Part shown: in pieces, positions 40,204 to 53,274 of the stretch
Numbering within the stretch: position 1 is the first letter of the stretch
How the letters are laid out: every line of letters starts with the position of its first letter
Assembly (NCBI RefSeq): GCF_000510265.1
Contig: NZ_CP006745.1
Location: 181,444-245,443 of the forward strand
Source: Candidatus Endolissoclinum faulkneri L5
GTDB lineage: Bacteria > Pseudomonadota > Alphaproteobacteria > Thalassobaculales > Thalassobaculaceae
Length of the DNA: 64,000 bases
Direction: 5' to 3'
The notes under the pieces: generated by a model
What the model was told of the DNA's origin: nothing
Database searches by the model: none
The model's input: only the letters and a program-made list of their open reading frames with translations
Program-made: the position numbers and the translations under genes

Positions 40204-40575
40204 TTACTTTGGACGTTTCGCGCCGTACTTTGAACGACGTTGACGACGATCCTTAACACCTTGCGTATCAAGTGCGCCACGAATAATATGATAGCGAACG
40301 CCCGGAAGGTCTTTTACACGACCGCCACGAATCATGACAACTGAATGTTCTTGAAGATTATGACCTTCTCCCGGAATATAGCTGATAACCTCAAATCCAT
40401 TGGTTAAACGAATGCGAGCTACTTTACGCAAGGCAGAATTTGGTTTTTTTGGTGTAGTCGTGTAAACACGTGTGCAAACACCACGTTTTTGCGGACATGA
40501 CTGCAGAGCAGGAACTTTATTACGGGCTACTGGCACCCTACGGCCGTAACGAATTAGCTGATTAATTGTTGGCAT
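40204..40575 (-). CDS. rpsL: Ribosomal protein S12
   Basis: S12 shapes the decoding centre. [19 protein letters not shown] holds the unchanged lysine associated with streptomycin sensitivity. [20 protein letters not shown] and KYGAKRPK at the end are typical. Length 123 residues. First gene of the str operon, with a good promoter candidate upstream. Confidence 0.97.
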   Translation of the reverse strand: MPTINQLIRYGRRVPVARNKVPALQSCPQKRGVCTRVYTTTPKKPNSALRKVARIRLTNGFEVISYIPGEGHNLQEHSVVMIRGGRVKDLPGVRYHIIRGALDTQGVKDRRQRRSKYGAKRPK

Positions 40576-40922
40576 AATTAAAATCTCATAAAAAATAAAA
40601 ACTATTATTTATATTGAATTAAAAATATCTACTATTAATGCATACAAAACTATCTCGTAATAACAATTTGCATCTGCTGCAAGTCAATCAACTAGAAAAA
40701 CACAGTAACACTCAGTTAGGAGAAATAATATTAAAATTCTTTCTTATAGTCAAGACAATTATATGCAAACTAAAAATTAACACATATATTCTTACACACT
40801 AGACACTTGAGCGATAAAATGTAATTAAAATATTGAACTAATCGTAATCTACATAGTGATTATTTCCTAAACTTAGATGACAGATTAATTAATTTTTTGC
40901 TACTAAGGGCATCGAGGACTAA
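40576..40922. other. rpoC-rpsL gap with the str-operon promoter
   Basis: 347 bases hold no gene. The promoter candidate at 40725-40753 lies in the middle. No clear rpoC terminator was recognised. Confidence 0.55.
40725..40753 (-). promoter_or_regulatory. Candidate sigma-70 promoter of the str operon
   Basis: On the minus strand TTGACT (40753-40748) and TATTAT (40730-40725) are separated by exactly 17 bases. Five of six positions match consensus in each box. Transcription would begin about 140 bases before rpsL. Confidence 0.65.
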
Positions 40923-43900
40923 TCATTGATCACGATCTGCAGCTACTCTACGCAGACGGCTCATAACACTCCCCGTGCCTGCAGGTATAAGGTGACCGAC
41001 AATGACGTTTTCCTTTAGTCCGTCTAGACCATCTTCTTTTCCGGAAACAGCAGCTTCAGTTAAAACACGAGTAGTTTCTTGAAAAGACGCTGCAGAGATA
41101 AAAGACTTTGTTTGAAGTGAGGCTTTAGTGATACCCTGAAGTACCGGCTTAGCTACAGCTGGGTGCAAATCACTCGCTAAGGCTTTATCATTAGCTTTCT
41201 TGTATTCGTCACGGTCAATGTTTTCGCCTAAAAGTAAAGTTGTATCGCCAGTTTTGATTACTTCAACTTTTTGTAACATCTGGCGAACAATTACTTCGAT
41301 ATGCTTATCGTTAATCTTAACCCCTTGCAAACGATAAACTTCTTGAATTTCATTAATAAGATAGTCAGCTAGAGCTTCAATACCCATAATGCCTAGAATA
41401 TCATGCGGAACTCGTGCTCCATCAAGTAACATATCACCTTTTTGTACAAAATCTCCTTCTTGAACAGCTAAATGCTTGCCTTTTGGGATCATATACTCTA
41501 TCGGAGTAGCGTTTTTTTCCACTGGACGTACTATAACCCGACGTTTGGTTTTATAATCTTTACCAAACTCTATTTTACCGGCAGTTTCTGTAATTACAGC
41601 AAAGTCCTTTGGACGACGAGCTTCGAAGAGTTCAGCCACGCGTGGTAAACCACCAGTGATGTCACGAGTTTTTGAGGATTCACGCGGGATACGTGCTAGA
41701 ACGTCGCCGGCTTTTACTTGCGAACCATTATCAACGGATAATACAGCATCGACTGACATGAAATAGCGAGCTTCCAAGCCGTTAGAAAGTTGGATTAACT
41801 CACCTGAGGTATTACGTAAAGTTATGCGTGGCTTTAACTCGCTTCCTTTGGCCTGCTGCTTCCAGTCAATCACTACACGAGACGAGATACCAGTAGCTTC
41901 ATCTGTTACCTCGCGCATGGACAAGCCTTCTACCAAGTCGACGTAATGAGTAATACCTTCACGCTCAGTGATAATGGGGATGGTATAAGGATCCCATTCT
42001 GCCATCTTGTAGCCAGACTCGACAACAACACCGTCATCGACAAATAATTTAGCTCCGTAAGGTACGCGATGACGTGCTCGCTCACGTCCTTGCTCGTCAA
42101 GCAAAATGATTTCAGTGTTACGATTCATTACTATTAATACTCCATCAGAGTTAGTAACAACACTGCGATTATGTAACTGTACAATTGTACCAAAAGTAGC
42201 CTCAACAGTAGATTGCTCAGCACCGCGTTGAGCAGCACCACCTATATGGAATGTTCTCATAGTTAGCTGTGTCCCAGGCTCACCGATTGATTGAGCGGCA
42301 ATTACACCAACTGCCTCGCCAATGTTTACCAGTGTACCACGAGCCAAATCACGGCCATAACAGACAGCACAGACACCAGGATGTGTTCTACATGTTAGAA
42401 CCGAGCGTATCAAAACCGAATCAATATTTGCGCGTTCAATTTCCTCAACCATTGTTTCGTCTATAGTTTGGCCCTTTTTAATAATTACTGCACCATTAAC
42501 TGGATCTAGCACTTCATTCACTGTAGTACGACCGAGGATACGGTCTCCTAAAGGTTCTATTACTTCACCTCCGTCTATCACTGGTTTTACGGTTATACCG
42601 TTTGAGGTACCACAATCAACTTCTGTAACAATACAATCCTGAGCAACGTCGACCAAACGACGGGTTAAATAACCTGAATTTGCTGTCTTGAGCGCAGTGT
42701 CAGCTAGCCCCTTACGGGCACCATGAGTTGAATTAAAGTACTCAAGGACAGTTAAACCTTCTTTAAAGTTAGAAATGATAGGAGTTTCAATGATTTCGCC
42801 GGATGGCTTAGCCATCAGGCCGCGCATACCGGCTAGTTGTTTAATTTGATTAGCAGAACCACGTGCACCGGAATGTGCCATCATCCATACGGCATTTACA
42901 GGATTTACGCCGTCATCCTCCTTAATTACTGACATCATTCTATCGGCTACTTGATCTGTGCAACGGGACCACACATCAACTACCTTGTTGTATTTTTCAC
43001 CTTGAGTAATCAGACCATCAAGATATTGCTGCTCAAGTTGCTTGACTTCCTCATTAGCACTCTCAACTAAACTTTGTTTAGCATCCGGAATTACTAAGTC
43101 ATCTTTACCAAAGGAAATGCTTGCACGACAAGCATGACTAAACCCTAAACTCATTAAACGATCTGCAAAAACTACTGTCTCTTTTTGTCCACAGTGACGA
43201 TACACCATGTCAATAATGTTAGATACTTCCTTTTTTGTCATCAGGCAGTTAATCATTTCGAAGCCTAATTTTGGACTATCCGGGAGCAGCAAAGATAACT
43301 TAAGTCTGCCAGGTGTGGTTTTTACACGCCTAACTACCTTGTTGCCATTTACATCATATGTAGCTATGCGAGCTTGTATTTTTGTATACAAAGTTACTAT
43401 ACCGTTATCAATGGCATGATCAACTTCGTATGGATCAGCAAATATCATACCTTCGCCTGGTTGATTTTCGCGCTCCATAGTTAAGTGGTAGAGTCCCAGG
43501 ATAATGTCTTGTGATGGAACAATGATTGGCTTTCCGTTGGCTGGACTTAAAATATTGTTGGTTGACATCATAAGCACACGAGCTTCCAGTTGAGCCTCCA
43601 AAGATAACGGTACGTGAACTGCCATTTGGTCGCCGTCAAAATCAGCATTGAACGCTGTACAAACTAGCGGATGAAGTTGAATTGCTTTGCCTTCAACAAG
43701 CTTTGGCTCAAATGCTTGAATGCCAAGACGATGCAAGGTAGGTGCACGATTTAACATAACTGGGTGTTCGCGAATCACCTCTTCCAAAATATCCCAAACC
43801 TCAGGGCGCTCTTTTTCAACCATACGCTTTGCAGCCTTTATGGTGCTGGCCATACCGTAAAGCTCAAGCTTTGAATAGATAAACGGCTTAAACAACTCCA

Positions 43901-45032
43901 ATGCCATTTTTTTTGGCAGCCCACACTGATGTAATAGTAGATCTGGACCCACTACTATAACAGAACGGCCCGAATAGTCGACACGCTTACCTAATAAATT
44001 TTGACGAAAGCGACCCTGTTTCCCCTTTAGCATCCCACTAAGCGACTTTAATGGCCGCTTATTGGCACCTGTGATAACGCGTCCGCGACGGCCATTGTCA
44101 AACAAAGCATCAACTGCTTCTTGCAGCATTCTCTTCTCATTGCGTACAATGATATCTGGCGCACGAAGTTCTATCAAACGCTTTAAACGGTTGTTGCGAT
44201 TAATCACACGGCGATACAGGTCGTTTAAATCGGATGTAGCAAAGCGACCACCATCCAATGGCACCAGGGGACGCAACTCAGGTGGAATCACTGGGATTAC
44301 ATCCATGATCATCCATTCTGGGCGAGAGTCAGATTCTTGAAATGCTTCAATTATTTTTAAGCGCTTAACTAGTTTTTTACGCCTAGCTTCAGAACCAGTT
44401 TCGCGTAATTCTACGCTAATTGCACTACGTGTAGCCTCCATGTCTAAGCGAGAAAGAATGGTTTTCAGAGCTTCAGCACCCATTTGGGCGACGAAAGCGT
44501 TATTACCATATTCATCTTGTGCTTGATAATACTCTTCTTCGCTGAGAAGCTGCTTGTCTTTCAATGGAGATAACAGAGGGTCAGTAACCATAAAGTTCTC
44601 AAAGTACAAAACTTTTTCTAGATCTTTTAGAGTCATATCTAGCAGAAGACCGATGCGACTAGGTAGTGATTTAAGAAACCAAATATGCACGACAGGTGAA
44701 GCCAGATCAATATGACCCATTCGCTCACGGCGTACCTTTGAAAGTGTAACCTCCACACCACATTTCTCACAGGTGATACCGCGATACTTCATACGTTTGT
44801 ATTTGCCACATAAACACTCGTAATCCTTAATAGGACCGAAGATTCTAGCACAAAACAAACCGTCGCGCTCAGGTTTAAAAGTTCGGTAATTAATAGTCTC
44901 TGGTTTTTTAATTTCACCAAAAGACCATGATTTCATGCGATCTTGGCTAGCAATTGAGATTTGGATAGTGTCAAATCTTTGTAGTCCGCTCGGCCGACCA
45001 AAAATGTTCACTAACTCGTTCAATCCAAGCAC
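40923..45032 (-). CDS. rpoC: RNA polymerase beta' subunit
   Basis: RpoC carries the catalytic magnesium site: the motif [14 protein letters not shown] is intact. The N-terminal zinc site is [19 protein letters not shown] and the second is [13 protein letters not shown]. The trigger-loop neighbourhood ([18 protein letters not shown]) is also conserved. The length (1369 residues) is close to the alphaproteobacterial norm. It follows rpoB after 116 bases. Confidence 0.98.
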   Translation of the reverse strand: MLGLNELVNIFGRPSGLQRFDTIQISIASQDRMKSWSFGEIKKPETINYRTFKPERDGLFCARIFGPIKDYECLCGKYKRMKYRGITCEKCGVEVTLSKVRRERMGHIDLASPVVHIWFLKSLPSRIGLLLDMTLKDLEKVLYFENFMVTDPLLSPLKDKQLLSEEEYYQAQDEYGNNAFVAQMGAEALKTILSRLDMEATRSAISVELRETGSEARRKKLVKRLKIIEAFQESDSRPEWMIMDVIPVIPPELRPLVPLDGGRFATSDLNDLYRRVINRNNRLKRLIELRAPDIIVRNEKRMLQEAVDALFDNGRRGRVITGANKRPLKSLSGMLKGKQGRFRQNLLGKRVDYSGRSVIVVGPDLLLHQCGLPKKMALELFKPFIYSKLELYGMASTIKAAKRMVEKERPEVWDILEEVIREHPVMLNRAPTLHRLGIQAFEPKLVEGKAIQLHPLVCTAFNADFDGDQMAVHVPLSLEAQLEARVLMMSTNNILSPANGKPIIVPSQDIILGLYHLTMERENQPGEGMIFADPYEVDHAIDNGIVTLYTKIQARIATYDVNGNKVVRRVKTTPGRLKLSLLLPDSPKLGFEMINCLMTKKEVSNIIDMVYRHCGQKETVVFADRLMSLGFSHACRASISFGKDDLVIPDAKQSLVESANEEVKQLEQQYLDGLITQGEKYNKVVDVWSRCTDQVADRMMSVIKEDDGVNPVNAVWMMAHSGARGSANQIKQLAGMRGLMAKPSGEIIETPIISNFKEGLTVLEYFNSTHGARKGLADTALKTANSGYLTRRLVDVAQDCIVTEVDCGTSNGITVKPVIDGGEVIEPLGDRILGRTTVNEVLDPVNGAVIIKKGQTIDETMVEEIERANIDSVLIRSVLTCRTHPGVCAVCYGRDLARGTLVNIGEAVGVIAAQSIGEPGTQLTMRTFHIGGAAQRGAEQSTVEATFGTIVQLHNRSVVTNSDGVLIVMNRNTEIILLDEQGRERARHRVPYGAKLFVDDGVVVESGYKMAEWDPYTIPIITEREGITHYVDLVEGLSMREVTDEATGISSRVVIDWKQQAKGSELKPRITLRNTSGELIQLSNGLEARYFMSVDAVLSVDNGSQVKAGDVLARIPRESSKTRDITGGLPRVAELFEARRPKDFAVITETAGKIEFGKDYKTKRRVIVRPVEKNATPIEYMIPKGKHLAVQEGDFVQKGDMLLDGARVPHDILGIMGIEALADYLINEIQEVYRLQGVKINDKHIEVIVRQMLQKVEVIKTGDTTLLLGENIDRDEYKKANDKALASDLHPAVAKPVLQGITKASLQTKSFISAASFQETTRVLTEAAVSGKEDGLDGLKENVIVGHLIPAGTGSVMSRLRRVAADRDQ

Positions 45033-45148
45033 TCCTAGCGCTACTGCCTTGTTTGTAGGTCATGTTGTTGCTTCAATATTGCTCTGTTTTTACGATAGCT
45101 ATTTCATTAGCTAACTGGCTAAAGGCATCTAACTTTTGCCATTTTCCG

Positions 45149-48100
45149 TTACTGATTTTCTTGATTCAGCTGGACATTAAGCCCGAGTGAACGCAGTTCT
45201 TTTACCAAAACATTAAAAGATTCCGGAATACCTGCTTCAAAGTTGTCTTCTCCGCGAACTATAGATTCGTATACTTTAGTACGACCAGATACGTCATCAG
45301 ATTTAACAGTAAGCATTTCTTGCAGAGTATATGCTGCTCCGTAGGCTTCAAGGGCCCAGACCTCCATTTCACCGAAACGCTGGCCGCCAAATTGCGCTTT
45401 GCCGCCCAATGGCTGTTGAGTTACAAGACTGTATGGACCTATGGAACGTGCATGAATTTTATCATCCACTAAATGATGTAGCTTAAGCATATAAATATAC
45501 CCGACTGTTACTCTGCGATCAAACTTTTCTCCAGTGCGACCATCCCATAAATCTACCTGACCGCTCGAATCGAGCCCTGCAATTTGTAGCATATTAACGA
45601 TATCTTCTTCACTGGCACCATCAAAAACCGGAGTCGCCATCGGTACTCCGTGTTGAAGATTGCGGGACATTTCGACAATCTCTTTGTCATCTAAACAAGC
45701 AATCTTTTGATTGTATTCGTTGCTAGAGTATATTTTTTTAAGCTTATCACGCAGAGCAGATATTCTAACATCTTGATCAAGTGTTTCAATAAGTTCACGA
45801 ATTTGACGTCCTAGATTAGCTGCAGCCCATCCAAGGTGAGTTTCTAAGATTTGCCCAACATTCATTCTAGAAGGTACACCTAGTGGATTTAGTACTATAT
45901 CTACTGGGGTACCGTCTTCTAAGTATGGCATGTCCTCTATAGGGTTAATTTTTGAAATGACGCCTTTGTTACCATGACGACCAGCCATTTTATCGCCTGG
46001 CTGTAGCTTGCGCTTAGCCGCAATAAATACCTTAACCATTTTCATTACGCCGGGTGGAAGCTCGTCGCCACTGTGTAGTTTATTTGCTTTATTATCAAAT
46101 ATATTATTAAGTTGCTCAATTGATTTGTCAAAATTTTCTTTCATGCTCTCTAGATGGTCCATAAGTTGGTTGTCTTCGACAACCAACTGACGCCACTGGC
46201 CAGGAGTGTATTTAGCAAAAACTTCCTCTGTTAGAGGACCTATCTTAAATCCTCTTGGACCGCTGATTCCGATTTTACCTAATAGCAATTTCTTTAGACG
46301 GTCAAAAAAACCACGTTCTAATATCGCACGCTCGTCGTCACGGTCTTTAGCGAGACGTTCAATTTCCAAACGCTCAATAGCTTGGCTACGTTCATCTTTT
46401 TCAATACCTCGACGAGAAAATGCTCTAACCTCAACGACAGTGCCAGTTACTCCAGGAGGTACCTTTAGGGAAGTATCACGCACGTCGGAGGCTTTTTCAC
46501 CAAAGATTGCACGTAGTAATTTTTCTTCGGGTGTTATTGGAGATTCACCCTTCGGAGTTACCTTGCCGACTAATATATCGCCTGGATTAACTTCGGCACC
46601 TATATAGACTATGCCAGCCTCGTCTAGATTTCTTAAAGTTTCTTCACCAACGTTTGGGATATCTCTGGTAATTTCTTCCTGACCTAGTTTAGTATCGCGA
46701 GCCATAACCTCAAATTCCTCTATGTGGATTGAGGTGAACAAATCATCTCGGACAATGCGTTCGGAGATCAGAATGGAATCTTCGAAATTATACCCGTTCC
46801 ACGGCATAAAAGCGACAAGCACATTTTTACCAAGCGCAAGTTCGCCCATCTCAGTAGATGGGCCATCAGCTATTATGTCACCACATTTAACGGTCTCGCC
46901 GACGGATACCAGCGGCTGTTGAGTTATACAGGTGCTCTGATTAGAACGTTGAAACTTCAGTAATTGGTAAATATCAACATTCGAAGCCGTACCTTCTAGA
47001 TTTTCATTAGCTAGGATAACGATGCGTTGCGCATCTACTTGGTCGATTACTCCAGACCTTTTGGCTATAATAGCTACACCACTATCGCGAGCCACAATCG
47101 CTTCCATGCCAGTACCTACATACGGTGCTTCAGCCTGAAGGAGTGGAACAGCTTGACGTTGCATGTTTGACCCCATCAGTGCGCGATTAGCATCATCATT
47201 TTCTAAAAAAGGAATTAGCGCGGCGGCTACAGATACAAGCTGTTTTGGAGACACATCAAGCATATCAATATCTTCTGGGCGAGCAAAACCAAAGTCACCG
47301 CGACGGCGAACCGGTACCAATTCTTCGTTAAACTTGCCATCATCATCAACCTCAGTGTTTGCTTGAGCAATCGTGTAACGTCCTTCTTCCATAGCGGAAA
47401 TATAGCACACTTCGTTGGTTACTAAACCATCCTTTACCTTACGGTATGGAGTTTCGATAAAGCCGTATTGATTAATTTTCGCATAAGTGGCTAAAGAATT
47501 TATTAGACCGATATTTGGGCCTTCCGGCGTCTCTATTGGACAAATTCTCCCATAATGAGTGGGATGTACATCACGAACTTCGAAACCGGCACGCTCACGA
47601 GTTAACCCACCAGGACCAAGCGCTGAAAGGCGACGTTTGTGAGTGATTTCAGATAAGGGGTTGGTCTGATCCATAAATTGAGAAAGTTGCGATGAACCAA
47701 AAAATTCGCGAACTGCCGCTACTGCTGGCTTAGCATTAATTAAGTCGTGCGGCATAGCAGTATCGATATCTATCGAGCTCATTCGCTCGCGGATTGCACG
47801 TTCCATGCGCAGCAATCCCAGACGGTATTGGTTTTCCATAAGCTCACCTACTGATCTTACCCGGCGATTACCAAGGTGATCAATATCGTCAATTTCTCCT
47901 TTACCGTCCTTTAAATCAACCAATACTTTAAGAATGGCCAATATATCTTCTTTGCGGAGAACACGAAGCTGATCATCAGTTTCCATTAGAAGACGAGCGT
48001 TCATTTTTACTCGACCCACTGCAGACAGATCGTAACGTTCGGCATCAAAGAATAGACCGGTAAAAAGCGCTTCAGCAGTTTCAAGTGTTGGTGGCTCACC

Positions 48101-49327
48101 TGGACGCATAACTCTATAGATGTCGACTAAAGCTTCTTCGCGAGTGGTATTTTTGTCGACAGCTAAAGTATTCCTTATATAAGCGCCAAAATTCATATGG
48201 TCGATTGCTAGGACTGTTAGCTCAGTAACACCAATGGAATATAATACTTCGAGTAGATCGTTGGTAATTTCCTCGCCGGCATCGCAATGTACTAGACCGG
48301 AATTCTCATCAATCATATCGGCGCCAATATATTGGCCTATTAGCTGTTCACTTGGAACAAAGATGTTTTTCAAGCCGTTTTCAAGTAATTTACGTATAGT
48401 CCTCGGGGTGATTTTATCACCGGCCTCAGCTACTACTTCACCTGTATCAGCATCAATTAAGTCATCAGTCAATTTCTTACTCTTCATGCGATTAGCGTCA
48501 AAGGGTAGTCGCCAGCCATCACCATCTCTAACATAGTTTATTTTATCATAGAAGACACTAAGAATATCCTCGGCACTCATACCCACAACCTTCGCCCGCT
48601 GCACCTCGCTTCCTGTTGCATGACAATTCTTAATATAAGCCTCACTCTGATCAGACAAAAGAGCAAATAGGAGCGTTGTAGCGGGCAATTTACGACGGCG
48701 ATCAATACGAACATAAGCTATGTCTTTGGCGTCAAATTCGAAGTCCAGCCAGGAACCGCGATATGGAATCACTCTTGCAGCAAACAAATGCTTTCCGGAG
48801 CTATGGGTTTTACCTTTGTCATGATCAAAGAATACACCAGGAGAGCGATGCATTTGACTGACTATTACACGCTCAGTACCGTTGATTATAAAGGTTCCAT
48901 TATTTGTCATTAAAGGCATATCACCCATGTAGACATCTTGCTCTTTAATATCCTTTATCGACTTGAAAGCAGTTTCTTCGTCCATGTGCCAAACCACTAA
49001 ACGCAAGGTTATCTTTAGCGGAGCAGAGAAGGTTAAGCCGCGCTGTTGACATTCTTCAACATCATATTTGGGATCCTCTAAAGTATAGCGTACGAATTCC
49101 AGCATGGATTGCTCTGAAAAGTTGCGAATTGGAAATATTGACTTGAAAACTTCTTGCAAACCAATATTACTTCGATTTTCCCCAGAAACGCCCATCTGGA
49201 GAAAAGCCTCATAAGAGCTTTTCTGAATTTCTATGAGATTTGGCATCGGCGCTACTTCGGGAATACTAGCAAAGTTTCGACGAACGCGCTTACAACCGGT
49301 AAAAGAGCCGACTGTGGAAACTGTCAT
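45149..49327 (-). CDS. rpoB: RNA polymerase beta subunit
   Basis: RpoB forms the other wall of the active cleft. The rifampicin region reads [20 protein letters not shown] and [20 protein letters not shown], with no obvious resistance-type change. [36 protein letters not shown] and the C-terminal [19 protein letters not shown] are conserved. Length 1392 residues. It follows rplL after 295 bases. Confidence 0.98.
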   Translation of the reverse strand: MTVSTVGSFTGCKRVRRNFASIPEVAPMPNLIEIQKSSYEAFLQMGVSGENRSNIGLQEVFKSIFPIRNFSEQSMLEFVRYTLEDPKYDVEECQQRGLTFSAPLKITLRLVVWHMDEETAFKSIKDIKEQDVYMGDMPLMTNNGTFIINGTERVIVSQMHRSPGVFFDHDKGKTHSSGKHLFAARVIPYRGSWLDFEFDAKDIAYVRIDRRRKLPATTLLFALLSDQSEAYIKNCHATGSEVQRAKVVGMSAEDILSVFYDKINYVRDGDGWRLPFDANRMKSKKLTDDLIDADTGEVVAEAGDKITPRTIRKLLENGLKNIFVPSEQLIGQYIGADMIDENSGLVHCDAGEEITNDLLEVLYSIGVTELTVLAIDHMNFGAYIRNTLAVDKNTTREEALVDIYRVMRPGEPPTLETAEALFTGLFFDAERYDLSAVGRVKMNARLLMETDDQLRVLRKEDILAILKVLVDLKDGKGEIDDIDHLGNRRVRSVGELMENQYRLGLLRMERAIRERMSSIDIDTAMPHDLINAKPAVAAVREFFGSSQLSQFMDQTNPLSEITHKRRLSALGPGGLTRERAGFEVRDVHPTHYGRICPIETPEGPNIGLINSLATYAKINQYGFIETPYRKVKDGLVTNEVCYISAMEEGRYTIAQANTEVDDDGKFNEELVPVRRRGDFGFARPEDIDMLDVSPKQLVSVAAALIPFLENDDANRALMGSNMQRQAVPLLQAEAPYVGTGMEAIVARDSGVAIIAKRSGVIDQVDAQRIVILANENLEGTASNVDIYQLLKFQRSNQSTCITQQPLVSVGETVKCGDIIADGPSTEMGELALGKNVLVAFMPWNGYNFEDSILISERIVRDDLFTSIHIEEFEVMARDTKLGQEEITRDIPNVGEETLRNLDEAGIVYIGAEVNPGDILVGKVTPKGESPITPEEKLLRAIFGEKASDVRDTSLKVPPGVTGTVVEVRAFSRRGIEKDERSQAIERLEIERLAKDRDDERAILERGFFDRLKKLLLGKIGISGPRGFKIGPLTEEVFAKYTPGQWRQLVVEDNQLMDHLESMKENFDKSIEQLNNIFDNKANKLHSGDELPPGVMKMVKVFIAAKRKLQPGDKMAGRHGNKGVISKINPIEDMPYLEDGTPVDIVLNPLGVPSRMNVGQILETHLGWAAANLGRQIRELIETLDQDVRISALRDKLKKIYSSNEYNQKIACLDDKEIVEMSRNLQHGVPMATPVFDGASEEDIVNMLQIAGLDSSGQVDLWDGRTGEKFDRRVTVGYIYMLKLHHLVDDKIHARSIGPYSLVTQQPLGGKAQFGGQRFGEMEVWALEAYGAAYTLQEMLTVKSDDVSGRTKVYESIVRGEDNFEAGIPESFNVLVKELRSLGLNVQLNQENQ

Positions 49328-49622
49328 CTTGCGACCTCGACCTTAAAACGTGTGACCCAAAAAGAACTTAATAAATCTTCTTTGAGCAAAGCGGTTTATT
49401 TATTTTTTAAACTTCTACCAGCATCAAGCAAAAGCATCTTAGCTATACGCTGCGGTATCTTTTCTGCAAGCAAATCTGCTCCATAAGTTAGAGCGTTTTC
49501 TAATACACCTTACTAAATACAGATTCAATCGAGAACTTTAGCTGAGAGGTAGGAAGCTAGACTGGGAGTAAATATTAGACCTACAATTCTATCATAAATC
49601 TGCGCTAAAAAATTTAACCAGA

Positions 49623-50000
49623 CTACTTAATCTCAATTACAGCGCCAGCTTCCTCCAGTTTGTTTTTGATTTTTTGGGCTTCTTCACCGGAAACAGCGTC
49701 TTTGATAAGTTGCGGAGCTCCTTCAACAAGATCCTTGGCATCCTTAAGACCAAGACCTGTAATAGCTCTAATCTCTTTAATAACATTGATTTTTTTTGTA
49801 CCAGCAACAGAAAGTATAACGTCAAACTCGTTTTTCTCTTCAATTGCTGGAGTAGATGCGCTGTCAGTAACAGTAGCAGTTATCCCGATCGGAGCAGCTG
49901 CAGTTACATGCCACTTCTCTTCTAGAATCTTTGATAGTTCAGCTGCCTCAAGGACGGTCAGACTGGATAGATCATCAACCAGCTTCGCAAGGTCAGACAT
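49623..50000 (-). CDS. rplL: Ribosomal protein L7/L12
   Basis: L7/L12 is the multi-copy stalk protein that recruits translation GTPases. The ATG at 50000 ([20 protein letters not shown]) has GGAG 8 bases before it. A flexible hinge follows at about 40-55, then the globular domain with [20 protein letters not shown] and [19 protein letters not shown]. Length 125 residues. Confidence 0.96.
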   Translation of the reverse strand: MSDLAKLVDDLSSLTVLEAAELSKILEEKWHVTAAAPIGITATVTDSASTPAIEEKNEFDVILSVAGTKKINVIKEIRAITGLGLKDAKDLVEGAPQLIKDAVSGEEAQKIKNKLEEAGAVIEIK

Positions 50001-50091
50001 TTTAATTGACTCCACAATTTATAAACTATTGTTAATAGAGTACACTTTTGTTAATAGATATACTCCCTAAATTATACAAACTTTCTTAACC

Positions 50092-50604
50092 TTAACTATC
50101 ACTGGTGCTATGAAATCTAAGTACTCGCGTTATTTTACTTGCTGGCGCTCCAATTATAGTTACCGTTTTACGATTTACATTTTGAAGAATACTTACAATA
50201 TTTTTGCGTGATTCTTCGATTGAGGGGGTTTTAGCAAGAGCGTAAATCTCATTAGCGTTAAGTACTTGTTTTCCTATTCCACCAGCAATAATTGTAATTT
50301 TGTCATTTTTATTAGCAAACTCAACAATTACTTTTATCGCCGCTATAGGATTTTTCGATATTGTTAAAGAAGTTGGGCCAATGAAAAACTTACTTAAGTT
50401 CATATAGGTTGTACCAAGCAGCGCAAGACGGGCAAGTCGATTTTTGATTACCTTGTAATACCCTCCCACTGAACGTATTTTTGATCGCAAATCGTCGATT
50501 TCTTTCACCTTTAGATGAGCATGATGTGTGATAATAAGAACATCAGCACATTTAAGAGCAGAGTGAGTGGATTTGATTAATTCAGACTTTTTGGTTCGGT
50601 TCAC
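50092..50604 (-). CDS. rplJ: Ribosomal protein L10
   Basis: L10 anchors the L7/L12 stalk and in many bacteria represses its own mRNA. The GTG start (MNRTKKSELIK) has GGAG 10 bases upstream. HAHLKVKEIDDLRSKIRSVG, YYKVIKNRLARLALLGT and FIGPTSLTISKNPIAAIKV fit the family. Length 170 residues. Confidence 0.94.
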   Translation of the reverse strand: MNRTKKSELIKSTHSALKCADVLIITHHAHLKVKEIDDLRSKIRSVGGYYKVIKNRLARLALLGTTYMNLSKFFIGPTSLTISKNPIAAIKVIVEFANKNDKITIIAGGIGKQVLNANEIYALAKTPSIEESRKNIVSILQNVNRKTVTIIGAPASKITRVLRFHSTSDS

Positions 50605-50941
50605 CTAATTATTCTCCGCAATTTAGAATCTTCTTGTCCGTACGCTGACTTGGAGAGATGGCTCTTTAGGCTAGATGCATGTTAAAGACAGAATAGCAAG
50701 ATACTGTTTTTACAGCTAACATAACCCAGAAGTTTAATTCAGCAGGCACAACCCAAACAAATGTCAGAGCTTCTTTAATATTGTGTGGGTGGAAATTATA
50801 ATAGTAGCCCAACCTTAAAGAGTGGCAAACTAGTTAAAGTCACAACAACGAAATGACTCTCCGCTTATAAAATGTTAATCAAAATAGCGCTTGCAGTAAG
50901 CCTAACAAGCTCAGTGAAATCAGCCATTTAAAGCAAAAAAC
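50605..50941 (-). promoter_or_regulatory. Long rplJ leader
   Basis: 337 non-coding bases lie between rplA and rplJ on the coding strand. In other bacteria the rplJ leader binds L10-L12 for autogenous control, so a similar role is likely here. The L10-binding kink-turn could not be placed with confidence by eye. Confidence 0.4.
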
Positions 50942-51640
50942 CTATGCAATATTTAAAACACCGGAATCAATTTTAATACTTGGTCCCATAGTTGAGCTAA
51001 TTGATATACGCTTAATATAGCTACCTTTTAAACCTAAAGGTTTGGCAATGATAATAGCATTGACAAATGCCTTCGCATTATCGACCAAATGATTTTCAGG
51101 GAAGCGTACCTTCCCGATTCCAGCGTGTACTATACCAGCCTTTTCAACTCGAAATTCCAATTGACCAGCTTTAGCAAATCTAACGGCTTCGGCAGTGTTT
51201 TGAGTAACTGTTTTAAATTTCGGATTCGGCATTAATCCACGAGGGCCAAGCACCTTGCCAAGCTTGCTAACCATAACCATCATTTCAGGTGTAGCAATAA
51301 CTCTATTAAAATCAATACGACCGTTTTGTACTTCTTCTATTAAATCTTCAGCACCAACCACCTCAGCTCCAGCTAAGCGAGCTTCTTTCGCTTCGAAATC
51401 TTTCGCAAATACAGCCACCCGAACAGTTTTACCAGTACCATATGGTAGAGATACAACGCCACGTATCATCTGCTCAGAGCGTTTAGGGTTAATGCCCAAA
51501 TTAACTGACATTTCAACCGTCTCATTAAACTTAACCCTAGAATTAAACTTAATAATTTGTATTGCTTCTGGAATACTACTTAGTTTGGTGCGATCTATAC
51601 TACTATATATGTCTCTAAGACGCCTACTAGGTTTTACCAC
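50942..51640 (-). CDS. rplA: Ribosomal protein L1
   Basis: L1 forms the mobile stalk at the E-site and represses rplK-rplA in many bacteria. GTG at 51640 (VKPSRRLRDI) lies seven bases after rplK with GGAG upstream. A TTG six codons earlier would overlap rplK and is less likely. GRIDFNRVIATPEMMVMVSK and KVLGPRGLMPNPKFKTVT are typical. Length 232 residues. Confidence 0.95.
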   Translation of the reverse strand: MVKPSRRLRDIYSSIDRTKLSSIPEAIQIIKFNSRVKFNETVEMSVNLGINPKRSEQMIRGVVSLPYGTGKTVRVAVFAKDFEAKEARLAGAEVVGAEDLIEEVQNGRIDFNRVIATPEMMVMVSKLGKVLGPRGLMPNPKFKTVTQNTAEAVRFAKAGQLEFRVEKAGIVHAGIGKVRFPENHLVDNAKAFVNAIIIAKPLGLKGSYIKRISISSTMGPSIKIDSGVLNIA

Positions 51641-51647
51641 GACTATC

Positions 51648-52076
51648 TCACTCCACAACCTTTATGCCCATAGAACGAGCAGAACCTTTAACCATCTTAA
51701 CGGCACCTTTTATGTCAATTGCGTTCAGATCAGGCATTTTAATTGCAGCTATCTCCTCGATCTGGGATGAAGACACTTCACCAATAGTAGATCGACTAGG
51801 TGTTTGCGAACCTTTTTTCAAACCTAATGCTTTCTTCAAAAAATAAGATACAGGAGGAGTCTTTGTGACAAAAGTAAAAGTACGATCAACATAAGCAGTG
51901 ATTACTACTGGTACTGGCATTCCATTTTCCATTTTCTCAGTAACAGAATTAAAAGCTTTACAGAATTCCATAATATTAAGTCCGCGTTGACCAAGAGCGG
52001 GGCCAATTGGAGGAGATGGGTTGGCCCCTCCTGCTGGTATTTCAAGCTTAAAAGAACTAGCTATCTTCTTGACCAT
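51648..52076 (-). CDS. rplK: Ribosomal protein L11
   Basis: L11 binds the GTPase-associated centre. [33 protein letters not shown] and the C-terminal [20 protein letters not shown] identify it. Length 142 residues. Begins the rplKAJL-rpoBC series, 201 bases after nusG. Confidence 0.97.
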   Translation of the reverse strand: MVKKIASSFKLEIPAGGANPSPPIGPALGQRGLNIMEFCKAFNSVTEKMENGMPVPVVITAYVDRTFTFVTKTPPVSYFLKKALGLKKGSQTPSRSTIGEVSSSQIEEIAAIKMPDLNAIDIKGAVKMVKGSARSMGIKVVE

Positions 52077-52277
52077 ATGCTAACCTTAATGAATAATTTA
52101 TACCGAGACGGTGTACTTTAAATATTGTATAAAATACCTTAATTACTTTCGGCTTTGGCGCGCTTAACCCTCATTCTACAGCATTGTAGTGTAATCCACA
52201 ATCAAGAAATCTAATGAAGAACACAATCATTATTAAATCCCTGATTACATAACCGCAATATACAAATCAAAAAGAAC

Positions 52278-52808
52278 TCAATTTTTTTCAACTTGATTAA
52301 AATCCAGATCGACCGGCGTCGATCTGCCAAATATTGAAACGGCAACTTTTAAACGAGATCGCTCGTCATCTACATCCTCGACTAAGCCGTTAAATGTTGC
52401 AAATGGACCGTCAGCCACGCGAACTTGCTCACCTATTTCAAAAGTAACAGAAGCTTTTGGTCGATCAAGACCTTCAGATACTTGTTTTAGCAAGCGTTCT
52501 GCTTCGATTTGAGAGATCGGTGTAGGCTTACTTTTACCGCCAACAAAACCCGCAACCTTGGGCTGTGATTTGACTAAATGCCAAACTTCATCAGTCAACT
52601 CCATTCTAATCAATATATAACCAGGGAAAAACTTACGCTCCGTTGTCGCTTTTATGCCACGACGTACTTCAATAATTTCTTCGGTTGGTACAAGAATTTC
52701 GGTAATCAAATCCCTAAAATCATTTTGCAAAAGTTGCTCATTAATAGACTGAGCAACTTTTTTCTCATATCCAGAGTAGACTTGAACCACGTACCATCGG
52801 TGTGCCAT
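52278..52808 (-). CDS. nusG: NusG, transcription elongation factor
   Basis: NusG couples RNA polymerase to ribosomes (through S10) and to Rho. The ATG at 52808 begins MAHRWYVVQVYSGYEKKVAQ, the usual start. The NGN domain has ERKFFPGYILIRMEL, and the C-terminal KOW domain has RVADGPFATFNGLVEDVD. Length 176 residues. It starts one base after the secE stop. Confidence 0.96.
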   Translation of the reverse strand: MAHRWYVVQVYSGYEKKVAQSINEQLLQNDFRDLITEILVPTEEIIEVRRGIKATTERKFFPGYILIRMELTDEVWHLVKSQPKVAGFVGGKSKPTPISQIEAERLLKQVSEGLDRPKASVTFEIGEQVRVADGPFATFNGLVEDVDDERSRLKVAVSIFGRSTPVDLDFNQVEKN

Positions 52809-52809
52809 G

Positions 52810-53010
52810 TTAATTTCCGAGGCCCAAAATGATTTGAACACCCCAAGCGATAACTTGGTCTACCACAAAGAGAAATACTGAGGACAAAAAAACCATAAGT
52901 AATACCATGAAAGTAGATAGAAGAACTTCCTTACGACCCGCCCAGGCGACCATAGCCCCCTCTTTTCGAACCTGACGTATAAACTCGGATGGACTTAGTT
53001 TAATTACCAA
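52810..53010 (-). CDS. secE: SecE, preprotein translocase subunit
   Basis: SecE is the small stabilising subunit of SecYEG. It has an amphipathic helix with SPSEFIRQVRKEGAMVAW and one transmembrane helix (about residues 32-58). Length 66 residues, the short single-helix form. Its position between tRNA-Trp and nusG is standard. Confidence 0.92.
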   Translation of the reverse strand: MVIKLSPSEFIRQVRKEGAMVAWAGRKEVLLSTFMVLLMVFLSSVFLFVVDQVIAWGVQIILGLGN

Positions 53011-53147
53011 TCGTATCCTCCATCACCTAAGCACCAATAGCATAAACTAAAATACTCTCTAGTATTAAAATGCTAGCAAAAGCAATCCCAATTAAAATAT
53101 AAACGTAAACCTAATGAAAATTTCACTAACTATAGTATTACATACGG

Positions 53148-53220
53148 CAGGAGTGGAGGGTTTCGAACCCCCAGCCCCCGGTTTTGGAGACCGGTGCTCT
53201 ACCATTTGAGCTACACTCCT
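53148..53220 (-). tRNA. tRNA-Trp (CCA)
   Basis: Acceptor AGGAGTG pairs with CACTCCT. D-arm GCTC/GAGC, anticodon stem CCGGT/ACCGG with loop CTCCAAA (anticodon CCA), and T-arm GGGGG/CCCTC with TTCGAAA loop. The discriminator is G. The next bases read CCG, so the 3' CCA is not encoded. Located between tuf and secE. Confidence 0.93.
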
Positions 53221-53274
53221 CAATCTCAGAAAACACAATTGTAATACAAAATAGCCAGTAAAAATTATTTCGTC